Shown: positions 53,588 to 62,327 of the stretch, piece by piece | How the letters are laid out: every line of letters begins with the position of its first letter | Numbering within the stretch: the stretch's first letter is position 1 | Source: CAYQTE01 sp964420285 | Lineage (GTDB): Bacteria; Planctomycetota; Phycisphaerae; Tepidisphaerales; Tepidisphaeraceae | Reading direction: 5' to 3' | DNA: 64,000 bases | Assembly: GCA_964420285.1 (NCBI GenBank) | Contig: CAYQTE010000004.1 | Span: forward strand, 1 to 64,000 | Position numbers and translations under genes: made by a program | The notes under the pieces: model-generated | What the model saw: the letters and a program-made list of their open reading frames with translations, nothing else | Told to the model about the DNA's origin: nothing | Database searches by the model: none

Positions 53588-55327
53588 ATGGCCGAAGAAG
53601 GTCAAGTCATTCGAGGCATCAATTGGCAGGAGACGTTTCCATTTCTCAACATCTTCAGGGCGTTCCGCATCGCCGTCCATCCGTCCAAGCTGCTGTTCGG
53701 GCTGATCCTGCTGCTTCTGCTGTGCCTGGGCGGCAGCGTGCTGGATTCGATCTGGCCGTATAGATCATGCGCACTGCCGGGTGAAATCGCGATGTCGGCC
53801 GTGTATCGGCAGGAGAATCGCGATCTGGCCGACTGGCGCACGCAGATGCTCAACGCGGACGACGCCGAATACGCCCAGCGTTTGCTGGCCGCGAATGTGC
53901 CCGCCGGCGTCACCAGGGATCAGGCGATGGACGCTGCGCCGGAGCGGGCCCATTTGAAGGAGCTGCAGGACAGTATCAAGACGCATTATTTTCATGACCG
54001 CATGGCCACTCTCGATACTGCCTACGAAAATGCGCAGAAACTCGCCCACTCGGCTCACGACGCCAGTCCCGGGCCGGAGGCCGACAAGCGACTGAAGGAA
54101 GACCTGGACGCCGCGCGGGATCGCCACGACAGCGGTGTTCGCGAGGCCTATGCCCAGGCCGCCGGCGAACTGAACGAATTGTCGGCCTGCAAATACACCG
54201 GGCTGTGGTCGGCACTGTTCGACTACGAGGTCAATCAGGTGACCAACACGGTGCGGGCGGCGATCGAGGGCCACTGGCTCAACGGCGGCGTGCTGCACGA
54301 CGTGGTGAATTTTGCCGTGGCCGGGCCGCTCTGGCTGGTACGGTACCACACGGTCTATTTCGTCCTGTACGGAATCTGGTTTCTGTCGGTGTGGTCGATT
54401 TTCGGCGGGGCGATCGCGCGCGTGGCCGCGGTTCACGTGGCTCGCGACGAGAAGGTGTCGGTGCGGCAGGCGCTGAATTTCGCGGTGGGGAAATTCCTCA
54501 GCTTTTCATCCGCGCCGGTGATCCCGATGGTGATTGTGGTGATCGCCGGATTGCTCGTGGCGATCGGCGCGGCCATTGGCTACATCCCCTATCTGGGCCC
54601 GATCGTGATCGGCGCCTTCTGGGGCGTGGCGCTTCTTGCCGGCTGCGTGATGACGTTCGTGCTCCTGGGCACGCTGGCGGGCTTCAACCTCATGTACCCG
54701 ACCATCGCCGTCGAAGGCTCCGACAGCTTCGACGCCATCAGCCGCAGCTTCAGTTATGTTTACGCCCGGCCGTGGCGGATGCTGTTCTATTCTGCCGTCG
54801 CGCTGGTGTACGGAGCGGTGTGCTATCTGTTCGTCCACATGTTCCTGTGGGTGATGCTGATGCTGACGCATCACGCGGCGTCAGCGGGGCTGGGGCTGGC
54901 GCACGCGGATTCGATGCAGCCGTTGATGTCGGTGATGTGGCCCGGCCCGAGCCAGACGGGTCAGTTGACGTACACGCTGGACACGCTGCCGCTGAATTGG
55001 GGCCAGAAGGTTGGCGCGGCACTGATATGGGTGTGGGTCTACCTGGTGGTGGCGGTGCTGGGCGCCTTTGCGATCAGCTTCTATTTCAGCGCCAACACGA
55101 TCATCTACGCACTGATGCGTTATGAGGTGGACGCGACGGAACTGGACGACGTCTACATCGAGATCATCGAGGAACGGTTCGCGGAAGGGCCCGCGGAAGG
55201 TTCGGGCGAACCGGCCGCGCCAGCGCCGGAAACGGCCGGCAATGGTCCGGCTGCTGATGCCCCGGCTGAAAACCCGCCGGCGGGCGAAACACCGGCCGGC
55301 GATGCGACAGCCAAGCCCGACCCCTGA
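53588..55327 (+). CDS. Large multi-pass membrane protein, function unknown
   Basis: The 579-residue protein has AAGGAG before the ATG. After one helix (LLFGLILLLLLCLGGSVLDS, about residues 38-57), a soluble domain of about 170 residues is rich in charged helices (residues 60-230). Then there are five or six helices (FVLYGIWFLSVWSIFGGAIA, VIPMVIVVIAGLLVAIGAAI, VIGAFWGVALLAGCVMTFV, LFYSAVALVYGAVCYLF, ALIWVWVYLVVAVLGAFAI), with SFDAISRSFSYVYARPWRM between them and a Pro/Ala-rich cytoplasmic tail. The SFDAISRS-Y/F-Y-RPW pattern is widespread in bacterial permease-like proteins of unknown function. No named family. Confidence 0.65.
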   Translation: MAEEGQVIRGINWQETFPFLNIFRAFRIAVHPSKLLFGLILLLLLCLGGSVLDSIWPYRSCALPGEIAMSAVYRQENRDLADWRTQMLNADDAEYAQRLLAANVPAGVTRDQAMDAAPERAHLKELQDSIKTHYFHDRMATLDTAYENAQKLAHSAHDASPGPEADKRLKEDLDAARDRHDSGVREAYAQAAGELNELSACKYTGLWSALFDYEVNQVTNTVRAAIEGHWLNGGVLHDVVNFAVAGPLWLVRYHTVYFVLYGIWFLSVWSIFGGAIARVAAVHVARDEKVSVRQALNFAVGKFLSFSSAPVIPMVIVVIAGLLVAIGAAIGYIPYLGPIVIGAFWGVALLAGCVMTFVLLGTLAGFNLMYPTIAVEGSDSFDAISRSFSYVYARPWRMLFYSAVALVYGAVCYLFVHMFLWVMLMLTHHAASAGLGLAHADSMQPLMSVMWPGPSQTGQLTYTLDTLPLNWGQKVGAALIWVWVYLVVAVLGAFAISFYFSANTIIYALMRYEVDATELDDVYIEIIEERFAEGPAEGSGEPAAPAPETAGNGPAADAPAENPPAGETPAGDATAKPDP

Positions 55328-55361
55328 TATGCGGCCGCTTCGTGCTCACGGCTTCTTCGTC

Positions 55362-55392
55362 TTCCCCCTGAGTACAGGGAGAGGGGGAAAGA
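55362..55392. repeat. Single arm of the palindromic element
   Basis: CTTCCCCCTGAGTACAGGGA followed by GAGGGGGAAAG, a near-perfect right-arm core, in the 128-bp gap between the membrane protein and the aminotransferase gene. Confidence 0.7.
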
Positions 55393-55455
55393 GGGAAAGC
55401 GCATTCCTAAGATAACGCGGCGGCCGCCTGCGCGGCTGGCCGGGAGTTGTTTGTG

Positions 55456-56676
55456 ATGCCTGTTCGTCGTTTGTACATGGACAACGCCGCCACCAGCTTT
55501 CCCAAGCCGGCGACGGTGCTTGATGCGATGGTGCATTTCGCCACCGGTTGTGGCGCCAGCGCCGGGCGCGGCGGATATGCCGAAGCCGTCGAGTGCGGCA
55601 GGCTCTTGTCCGAGGTTCGACAGCGGCTGTGTTCGCTGTTCAATGGGGCCGACCCACGCAATTTCATTTTCACCCTCAATTGCACCGACGGGCTGAATCT
55701 GGCGATCAAGGGACTGGTCGATCCGGCCGGGAAGGGACACGCGATTTGCTCATGCATCGATCACAATTCGATCCTGCGGCCGCTGGGCACGATGGAGGAT
55801 CGCGGCTGGCTGGCGGTGACGCGCGTGCGGGTCGATCCGCGCGACGGGCTGGTCGATCCGGCGGAGATCGAGCGGGCGATCCGGCCGGATACGCGCTTGA
55901 TCGCCATCACGCACGCCAGCAACGTGACGGGTTCTCTGCAACCGCTGGCGGCCATGGCGCGGATCGCGCGCGAGCATGATGTGCCGCTGGTGGTGGATGC
56001 GGCGCAATCGGCCGGGCATGTCGAGATCGACCTGCGGGCATTGGATATCGACCTGCTGGCCGCGCCGGGGCACAAGGCTCTGCTGGGCCCGCTGGGGACG
56101 GGATTCTTGTATATCCGGCCGGGCCTGGAGAAACGGCTCCGGCCGTTGAAAGAGGGAGGCACCGGGTCGATGAGTGACCTGGATCGCCAGCCGGATTTTA
56201 TGCCCGATCGTTTCGAGCCGGGGAGTCACAACGCCATCGGCCTGATCGGGCTGGGCGCGGGATTGGCCTGGGTCATCGATCGGACGATAGCACAACTGGC
56301 CGAGCATGAACGGAATCTGGAGCGCACGTTCATCGACGGGATTGGCGATGTCGAGGGTCTGCATTATTACGGGCCGGCCGGCGTGCGCGACCGCGTGGGT
56401 GTCTTTTCCGTGCGAGTTGATGGCCTGCCTCCCGGCGAGTTGTCGGAGACGCTGGAACGCGAATACGGAATCCTCACGCGATCGGGGATTCATTGTGCCC
56501 CTCTGGCACACCGGGCTATCGGCACGGCCGACACCGGGGGCACCACGCGGTTCAGTTTCGGGCCGTTCCTCAGCGTGCAGGATGTGCAATACGCCGCCGA
56601 TGCCCTGGCGGATGTGGCGTTGCGGCGCGTCAAAGGCACGGCCAAGGCGGCCGTGAATCTGGGGCGCGGCAATTGA
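55456..56676 (+). CDS. Class V aminotransferase / cysteine desulfurase-like enzyme
   Basis: The 406-residue PLP enzyme begins MPVRRLYMDNAATSFPKPAT, the beginning typical of cysteine desulfurases of the NifS/CsdB-like clade. Other blocks are IFTLNCTDGLNLAIKGLV, CIDHNSILRP, VVDAAQSAGHVEIDL, AAPGHKALLGPLGTGFLYI with the PLP Lys, and RSGIHCAPLAHRAIG where the Cys could be the sulfur-accepting residue. It is not part of the suf cluster (27 kb) and has a different architecture from that SufS. It may be a selenocysteine lyase or other desulfurase. Confidence 0.85.
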   Translation: MPVRRLYMDNAATSFPKPATVLDAMVHFATGCGASAGRGGYAEAVECGRLLSEVRQRLCSLFNGADPRNFIFTLNCTDGLNLAIKGLVDPAGKGHAICSCIDHNSILRPLGTMEDRGWLAVTRVRVDPRDGLVDPAEIERAIRPDTRLIAITHASNVTGSLQPLAAMARIAREHDVPLVVDAAQSAGHVEIDLRALDIDLLAAPGHKALLGPLGTGFLYIRPGLEKRLRPLKEGGTGSMSDLDRQPDFMPDRFEPGSHNAIGLIGLGAGLAWVIDRTIAQLAEHERNLERTFIDGIGDVEGLHYYGPAGVRDRVGVFSVRVDGLPPGELSETLEREYGILTRSGIHCAPLAHRAIGTADTGGTTRFSFGPFLSVQDVQYAADALADVALRRVKGTAKAAVNLGRGN

Positions 56677-56753
56677 CTTGGCGGCGGATTGGCCTTAACA
56701 GACGTTTTGTTGCGGATTTCGCGATTTGTTAATTCAACAGCGGAGAAGACTTC

Positions 56754-57236
56754 ATGGGAAAACAATATCCAGCGGCCCCAAAGATGACGATCGACGCGAA
56801 CAAGGCGTTCTCGGCGACGTTCGACACGACGGCCGGTTCCGTGGTGTGCGAACTGTTCCCCAAGGACGCTCCTAATACGGTCAACAATTTTGTGTTCCTG
56901 GCGCGAGAGGGATTTTATGATGGAACCGTGTTTCATCGCGTGATCGCGGATTTCATGGTGCAGGGCGGCGATCCGACCGGCACTGGGACCGGCGGCCCGG
57001 GTTACAAGTTCGCCGACGAAATCCGCAACAATCCGCGCAAGCACAAGGTCGGTTCGCTGTCGATGGCCAACGCCGGCCCGAATACCAACGGCAGCCAGTT
57101 CTTCATCACGCATGTCGTGACGAGTTGGCTGGACGGCAAGCACACGGTTTTCGGCCAGGTGACGACGGGCCAGGACATCGTCAACAAGATCAAGCAGGGC
57201 GACAAGATCAACAAGGTGACGATCGCGGAGAAATGA
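56754..57236 (+). CDS. Cyclophilin-type peptidyl-prolyl isomerase
   Basis: The 160-residue cytoplasmic cyclophilin (no signal peptide) has FDTTAGSVVCELFPKDAPNT at the start, the catalytic region FHRVIADFMVQGGDPTGTGT, and MANAGPNTNGSQFFITHVVT followed by LDGKHTVFGQV. It accelerates cis-trans proline isomerisation. The reading frame stays open for 73 codons past its TGA (see finding). Confidence 0.93.
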   Translation: MGKQYPAAPKMTIDANKAFSATFDTTAGSVVCELFPKDAPNTVNNFVFLAREGFYDGTVFHRVIADFMVQGGDPTGTGTGGPGYKFADEIRNNPRKHKVGSLSMANAGPNTNGSQFFITHVVTSWLDGKHTVFGQVTTGQDIVNKIKQGDKINKVTIAEK

Positions 57237-57458
57237 AGCAAATGCGTCGCGCGGCATCGTCAGGGCAACGGCGACTTCGACAAGGTGTATACATACAAGG
57301 ACGCCAGCGACCTGAACATCGCCGGTGAGTTGCGCACTCAAGCCGAGCTTGATGCGCTGCCAGGCGACGTGGCGGCGAGCGTCGGACAACCGGCCGCGAA
57401 TGAACTGATCCGCGTCCGCGTGGCGGTACATGCAACAACATCTCCCGGCGGCGCGTGA
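57237..57458 (+). other. Open frame continuing past the cyclophilin stop
   Basis: In the same frame as the cyclophilin gene, 73 codons after its TGA read SKCVARHRQGNGDFDKVYTY, then ASDLNIAGELRTQAELDALP and ELIRVRVAVHATTSPGGA, before the next stop at 57456-57458. The composition looks protein-like, but there is no start codon context of its own. It is either the remnant of another gene or a lost extension. The region 57237-57661 has no other supported gene. Confidence 0.25.
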
Positions 57459-57485
57459 TGGAAGGGAGAGTGGATATGGCCAATT

Positions 57486-57526
57486 GCCCCAGCCACCGTC
57501 CCCAGCGGATCCAGAGGTGGACAATG
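57486..57526 (+). pseudogene. 3'-end remnant of a third secretin-N gene
   Basis: This stretch reads ATVPSGSRGGQ-stop and is nearly identical in DNA to the 3' end of the gene at 58807-60381 (TATSGSRGGQ-stop). It lies directly before the first duplicated spacer. It shows that another copy once stood upstream and has been lost. Confidence 0.55.
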
Positions 57527-57684
57527 ATGCCGCTTCAGGCTGGTGGGCAATTCCCTCCCTGCATCGACTTTGCATATGCACCTGAAAAATGCGACTTAAC
57601 CACGGATTACACGGATAGACACGGATCAGATTCAGGCCCTTTGTCTTATCCGCGGCCATCCGTGCCCATCCGGGGTTCAATCCT
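57527..57684. repeat. Duplicated spacer 1 with CCACGGATTACACGGAT element
   Basis: After the remnant stop, the spacer begins ATGCCGCTTCAGGCTGGTGG, continues through CTGCATCGACTTTGCATATG, and then contains the inverted element CCACGGATTACACGGAT (57600-57616) facing TTATCCGCGGCCATCCGTGC (57647-57666). It recurs twice downstream (58667-58830 and 60382-60536), always following the stop of a secretin-N gene. Confidence 0.7.
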
Positions 57685-58666
57685 CCTTCGCTCCGCCGCC
57701 GCGATTCTCGCCGTCGTCACAGTGGTCGCCGTCGCCTGCGCGGCGGAACCGAAGCCGAATGCCGCGGCCACTCGGCCAGCCGGCGCGACAACCCCGCCAC
57801 GGATCATCAATCAGACCGGGACAACTCTGCCGCTGGCTGAACTGGCGAAATCGAGCCCGCCGACGACGATGGTCTCAATGAATTTCAAGAATGCGCCAAT
57901 CGATACTGTGCTGGAGTTTTTGTCCGCGAAAGCGGGTTATGTTTTCGTCGTGTTTGCTCCGCCGGAGGTCAAGCTTACGCTCATATCCTCTGTGCCCTGC
58001 TCCAGTGACGAACTCCCGGCTCTCCTCGATACTGCCCTGGAAGCCCGGGGCTACGGCGTGCTTCCGACCGGCCGGGTCTTGACAGTCGACACCCGCGCCA
58101 AACTCCTGGACCAATCCGGGATTCCGCTCCACTACGGCGGCGATCCGGCGCAAATTGCCGACACGGATGACCAGATCGCGCAGATCATTCCCGCGAAGAA
58201 CATCAACGTGAGGACGATATTCCCAGGATCGGGATTTGCGTTGACACCCTCCATTGTGGCGAACCCCGATGGCTCCAATTCGATCATTGCTACAGGTGCA
58301 TCCAGGGAGGTTAAGAGGATCGCGCAGATCATTGGTGACTTGGACGCTCAGGGGCCGGCCAGCGACCACATTTTTGTGCGTCACCTCATCCACGCCGACG
58401 CCCAGGAGGCGGTGTCTATGGTCAGCAAGAATTATCCCCCGACAACGACCCCGGCCCGTGGCGGCGGCGGAGCCGCGACCACTCCGGAATCGGAAGCGCA
58501 GCGCGTCACTATTAGTTGCGATGAGCGTTCCAACAACGTTGTGGTGAGCGGCCCAAGAGAGAAGCTGGCGGCCATCCAGATTCTCCTGGATAAGTTCGAC
58601 GCCCCCGCGCCAGGCGCGACGACAATCCCGACCACCGCCGTCGGCGGATCGCGAGGTGTACAGTGA
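57662..58666 (+). CDS. Exported secretin-N-domain protein (N0-N1-N2, no pore)
   Basis: The 334-residue protein with a signal peptide resembles the periplasmic half of GspD/PilQ secretins without the pore. The GTG at 57662 gives MPIRGSILLRSAAAILAVVT as a proper signal peptide; earlier ATGs would put about 46 extra residues from spacer DNA in front. Domains: N0/STN-like (MVSMNFKNAPIDTVLEFLSA), a secretin-N unit (AKNINVRTIFPGSGFA to AQIIGDLD), a second with HLIHADAQEAVSMV, RVTISCDERSNNVVVSGP and AAIQILLDKFD. The role may be a periplasmic ring or adaptor. It is the upstream partner of a paralogue in a tandem array. Confidence 0.75.
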   Translation: MPIRGSILLRSAAAILAVVTVVAVACAAEPKPNAAATRPAGATTPPRIINQTGTTLPLAELAKSSPPTTMVSMNFKNAPIDTVLEFLSAKAGYVFVVFAPPEVKLTLISSVPCSSDELPALLDTALEARGYGVLPTGRVLTVDTRAKLLDQSGIPLHYGGDPAQIADTDDQIAQIIPAKNINVRTIFPGSGFALTPSIVANPDGSNSIIATGASREVKRIAQIIGDLDAQGPASDHIFVRHLIHADAQEAVSMVSKNYPPTTTPARGGGGAATTPESEAQRVTISCDERSNNVVVSGPREKLAAIQILLDKFDAPAPGATTIPTTAVGGSRGVQ

Positions 58667-58830
58667 TGCCGCCCATTCGTACCGCTGTTGGGCAATGCCC
58701 GCCCTGCATCGACTCTACATTCGCGCTCGAAAAATGCGATTTGACCACGGATTACACGGATGAGCACGGATCAGATTCCGGCCCGCTTTCTTATCCGTGG
58801 CCATCCGTGCCCATCCGTGGTTCAATCCTC
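58667..58830. repeat. Duplicated spacer 2 with CCACGGATTACACGGAT element
   Basis: Similar to spacers 1 and 3, with CCACGGATTACACGGATGAG (58746 on) facing TTATCCGTGGCCATCCGTGC (58791-58810). The spacer lies between the two secretin-N genes, and its 3' end includes the candidate GTG start of the second. Confidence 0.7.
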
Positions 58831-60381
58831 CTTCGCTCCGCCGCCGCGATCCTCGGCGTGGTCGTTATGGTCACGGTCGCCTATGCGGCCGAGCCGACGA
58901 CGATGCCGGAAATGATCACTCTCGGTGGTTCGGCAACGAGCAGCAGCAGCGGCGGCCCGGCCCCGGCGACTTTGCCCTTCGCGGTGCTTCCCGCGACCAT
59001 GGTTTCGCTCGACTTTACGGATACGCCGATCGACACCGTCCTGGGATACATGTCCGAAAAAGCCGACTACATTGTGGTCAAGCTCGGCAGCGTCGTTGGC
59101 AACATGACCCTCCAATCCCGCAAGCCCGTCTCCAACAGCGATCTTCCCGGCATTCTCAACGTCGCGCTGGAACCTCACGGCTTTGTCGTCGAGCGGATGG
59201 GTCGCATCCTGAAATTCGATTCGATTGGTTCTGGGGGCGTTCCGCCGGTGCGCTACGGCGACGATCCGAATCAGATTGCCGGCAACGATACGATCATCAC
59301 GGCGGTCATTCCGCTGAAGGGTCTCGACGCCAAATTACTTCAGCAGGCTATCGCGCCCCTGCTGTCGCCAATGGCAATCACCACGATCAATAAATCCGCC
59401 AACGACCTCATGGTCACGGATGCCTCTGCCAATGCCCGGCGAGTGGTTCAACTGATTAAGTATCTGCAAGATGCGCCCGCCGACGCAGGCGCGGTCAAAG
59501 ACAATCCGCTGGCGTCCGCGACGACGCGGCAATCAGGCCCGGCGACATTTCCGGCGGCGGCTCAGACCAAGCCGTCAACGACGATGCTTGCCCTTAGTTT
59601 CAAGGATGCATCGATCGACTCGGTTCTCAATTTCGTGTCCGACAACAGCGGCTACAACGTCGTTTGCGTCGCGCCGATCAGCGGCAGAATCGCGCTGGAA
59701 GCCCCAGCGCCGGTCTCCAGCGACGATCTCCCAACTCTTCTCGACACGGCCCTGGAGGCCGACGGCTATGGGTTGGTGCCGATGGGGTACATTCTCATTG
59801 TCGGTGACCGCGTCGCTCTGGCAAAATTGAACTTCTCCGATCCAACATCGCTTCAGTTCTTCGTTGATCCGGCGCAACTACCAGAACTGGACAGTTTCGT
59901 GGCCCTTGTTATGCCGGACACCAATGCTGTGGAAATACCACGGCATAACCCACTCGCGCCGTCCTCGATCGTGCCGAACCCCAATGGCTCCAAGACGCTC
60001 CTCATCACCGGTCGATCACGTGATGTCACGGAAGCCGCCCATCTCATACAATTTCTGAACGCTGAGGCGGCGCTGGGCGTGGGCATGTTTGTCCGCCACC
60101 TTGTGCATGCCGACGCCCAGGAGGCGGCAACTATGGTCAACAAGAATTATCCCCCGACAACGACCCCGGCTCGTGGCGGCGGCGGAACCGCGATCACTCC
60201 GGAATCGGAAGCGCAGCGCGTCACTATTAGTTGCGATGAGCGTTCCAACAACGTTGTGGTCAGCGGCCCAAAAGACAAACTTGCGGCCATCCAGATTCTC
60301 CTGGATAAGTTCGACGCACCCGCGCCTGGCGCGACGACAATGCCGACGACCGCCACCAGCGGATCGAGAGGTGGACAATGA
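58807..60381 (+). CDS. Exported secretin-N-domain protein, two-domain-set paralogue
   Basis: The 524-residue paralogue of the preceding gene starts (GTG) MPIRGSILLRSAAAILGVVV, a signal peptide almost identical to that of its neighbour. It contains two N0-type blocks (MVSLDFTDTPIDTVLGYMSE; MLALSFKDASIDSVLNFVSD) with secretin-N units between and after them, and ends with a segment nearly identical to the first gene (HLVHADAQEAATMVNKNYPP, RVTISCDERSNNVVVSGP, KLAAIQILLDKFD). No secretin pore domain is present. The shared final 80 codons differ by only a few residues, indicating recent duplication or gene conversion. Confidence 0.75.
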   Translation: MPIRGSILLRSAAAILGVVVMVTVAYAAEPTTMPEMITLGGSATSSSSGGPAPATLPFAVLPATMVSLDFTDTPIDTVLGYMSEKADYIVVKLGSVVGNMTLQSRKPVSNSDLPGILNVALEPHGFVVERMGRILKFDSIGSGGVPPVRYGDDPNQIAGNDTIITAVIPLKGLDAKLLQQAIAPLLSPMAITTINKSANDLMVTDASANARRVVQLIKYLQDAPADAGAVKDNPLASATTRQSGPATFPAAAQTKPSTTMLALSFKDASIDSVLNFVSDNSGYNVVCVAPISGRIALEAPAPVSSDDLPTLLDTALEADGYGLVPMGYILIVGDRVALAKLNFSDPTSLQFFVDPAQLPELDSFVALVMPDTNAVEIPRHNPLAPSSIVPNPNGSKTLLITGRSRDVTEAAHLIQFLNAEAALGVGMFVRHLVHADAQEAATMVNKNYPPTTTPARGGGGTAITPESEAQRVTISCDERSNNVVVSGPKDKLAAIQILLDKFDAPAPGATTMPTTATSGSRGGQ

Positions 60382-60536
60382 TGCCGCTTCAAGCTGGCGG
60401 GCATCTCCCGCCCTGCATCGACTTTGCATATGCACATGAAAAATGCGATTTAACCACGGATTACACGGATAAACACGGATCAGATTCAAGCCATTTGTCT
60501 TATCTGTGCCCATCCGTGCCCATCCGTGGTTCAATT
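60382..60536. repeat. Duplicated spacer 3 with CCACGGATTACACGGAT element
   Basis: The stop of the second secretin-N gene is followed by the third copy, with CCACGGATTACACGGATAAA (60453 on) facing CCATCCGTGCCCATCCGTGG (60511-60530). It runs into unrelated DNA before the hydrolase gene, so the spacer itself is not part of any one gene. The rest of the 326-bp gap to 60707 holds only one arm of the palindromic element. Confidence 0.7.
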
Positions 60537-60637
60537 TTTCGCCGCTCTGCTGTCGCCTGTTTCGTATTCCCTCTTCCTGTAGCCGGGGGGATGGCAGGGG
60601 GCCAGCAGCGTGGGCGCGTCGCGGATCAGGGCCTCTT

Positions 60638-60676
60638 ACCCCGACCCTCTCCCAGAGTACAGGGAGAGGGGGAAAG
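60638..60676. repeat. Single arm of the palindromic element
   Basis: ACCCCGACCCTCTCCCAGAG followed by TACAGGGAGAGGGGGAAAG, a diverged right arm located 30 bp before the hydrolase gene. Confidence 0.65.
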
Positions 60677-60707
60677 GCGAGGCCGGCGATCGGGTATTGC
60701 ACGTCGC

Positions 60708-62318
60708 ATGCGCAGAGCGATGCGGTTGGCCGCGGTCGTGCTCTTGGCGAGCTGTTGCTGGCTGGGCTCAATCGCTTGCGGCGCGGCGGGGGATTCGGGT
60801 TTGAGCGTCGCGGGCATGTCGGCGGCGGATATGGCGATGGCCGATCGGGGGGTGCTGGGGCCGCTGGCTCAGAAAGTGGATGTCGCAACGCTGGGGCCGA
60901 CGCATCAGTTGATCGAGAACTTCTTCGCGGCGACAGCCAGGGACCAGCGGAACACCATCGCCAAACAGCTTGCCACGTCGGGAGTGGCGCCGGAGGTGAT
61001 CGGGCGCATCCTGCATAATCGGCAGAACTGGGCAGTAATGCAGCCGGGGGTTTACTACATTTTTGACAGACTGGGCGCGGAGGATGTCCGGTATTTCCTG
61101 GGAGTTCCGGCCGGTTACAAACCCACCAGTAGCTGGCCGCTGGTGATCAAGTTGCCGACGGCGGCGGCGTTCTTGACCAATCCGTGGCAGAACGGGGACC
61201 AGGTCGCGGCGATTTACGCCAAGTGGATCAGCGACGAATTGCAGGCCCATCCCGATGCGCTGGTGCTGATGCCGCTGCTGAATCTTGATGAACTGTGGGG
61301 GCCGGGCGAAGTGGGCATGAGCCTGGTGATGGAGCCGATGTTTCACGCTTGCGGCATGGTGAATATCGACCCGGCCCGAGTGTATCTGATCGGGCATTCG
61401 ATGTCGGCCCACGCGGTGTGGAACCTGGGCGTGCATTTCACCACCTATTTTTCGGCGATCAATCCCATGGCCGGTGAGATGGAGGAGGTGTGGCAGACGA
61501 TCCGGCTGCCGAATCTGAACAACGTGCTGCCGGTGGTGTGGGCGGATTCGGCCGACAAGATCGTGGACGTGGCCAAGGCGCGCAAGCCGGTCAATCTGCT
61601 GAAGGCGGCGAAGGTGCCGGTCATATACCACGAGACCAACGGCGTCGGGCATATACCGCCGGCCGCTCTGGTCGAGACAATGTACAAGGAAACTCGGGCG
61701 GTGACTCGGCCGTTGTATCCGACGAAGGTGACGCTGCAATCGGATCGGCTGGACCCGGTGTTCAACCGGCTGGACTGGGTGCAGGTGTTCGATCAGGTCA
61801 AGCGGGGCACGGCGACGACGATGAAGTTCAACCACGGCTCGGGGGAGATGACCGAATGGCAGAACGATTATCGCCTGGACGCGACGATCGATGCGCCCAA
61901 CCACGTGACGGTGAAGACGGACAACGTCGCGGCCATGAAGCTCTTTTTCAACGATCAAATGGTGGACATGACCCGGCCGGTGACGGTGGTGGTGGACGGC
62001 AAGACTCGCTTCGAGGGCATGTTGACGCCGGATGTCGCCGGAATGATGCAGGACCAGGTGTCGCCGACGCTGATGTCGCCGAACCTGAGCCGCGGCTGGC
62101 GGTATTACACGGCGGCGGTGGACGTGGATATCGACTTTCCGGCCGCGCCGCCGCCGCGCGTGGCGGCGGCAACCCAGCCAGGCCCGGCGGCTGTTCCCCC
62201 GACGACGCGCCCGCGCGGCAAGATTGAATTCATCAATCCGGACGGATCGGAGCGGGATTACGTTCCGGGTCAGGGCGCGCAACCCAATAAGCCGCCGTCG
62301 GACCTGAATGAGCAGTGA
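60708..62318 (+). CDS. Exported alpha/beta-hydrolase-like protein
   Basis: The 536-residue protein has a signal peptide (AVVLLASCCWLGSIACGAAG). After an N-terminal helical region (30-110), the core resembles esterase/PHB-depolymerase-like alpha/beta hydrolases: YFLGVPAGYKPTSSWPLVIK, VYLIGHSMSAHAVWNLGVHF with nucleophile Ser in GHSMS, WADSADKIVDVAKARKPVN containing a possible acid, and HETNGVGHIPP with the His. The C-terminal 170 residues form a beta-rich extension (DWVQVFDQVKRGTATTMKFN...). Substrate unknown. The start MRRAMRLAAVV is chosen for its signal peptide; the longer frame reads through repeats. Confidence 0.75.
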   Translation: MRRAMRLAAVVLLASCCWLGSIACGAAGDSGLSVAGMSAADMAMADRGVLGPLAQKVDVATLGPTHQLIENFFAATARDQRNTIAKQLATSGVAPEVIGRILHNRQNWAVMQPGVYYIFDRLGAEDVRYFLGVPAGYKPTSSWPLVIKLPTAAAFLTNPWQNGDQVAAIYAKWISDELQAHPDALVLMPLLNLDELWGPGEVGMSLVMEPMFHACGMVNIDPARVYLIGHSMSAHAVWNLGVHFTTYFSAINPMAGEMEEVWQTIRLPNLNNVLPVVWADSADKIVDVAKARKPVNLLKAAKVPVIYHETNGVGHIPPAALVETMYKETRAVTRPLYPTKVTLQSDRLDPVFNRLDWVQVFDQVKRGTATTMKFNHGSGEMTEWQNDYRLDATIDAPNHVTVKTDNVAAMKLFFNDQMVDMTRPVTVVVDGKTRFEGMLTPDVAGMMQDQVSPTLMSPNLSRGWRYYTAAVDVDIDFPAAPPPRVAAATQPGPAAVPPTTRPRGKIEFINPDGSERDYVPGQGAQPNKPPSDLNEQ

Positions 62319-62327
62319 TCGGGGAGA

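Noticed and set aside
57455..57661. N-terminal extension of the first secretin-N protein from ATG 57455 or 57524
   Set aside because: The encoded peptide is translated spacer repeat and would place a signal peptide about 46-70 residues from the N-terminus; the same spacer precedes an unrelated gene.
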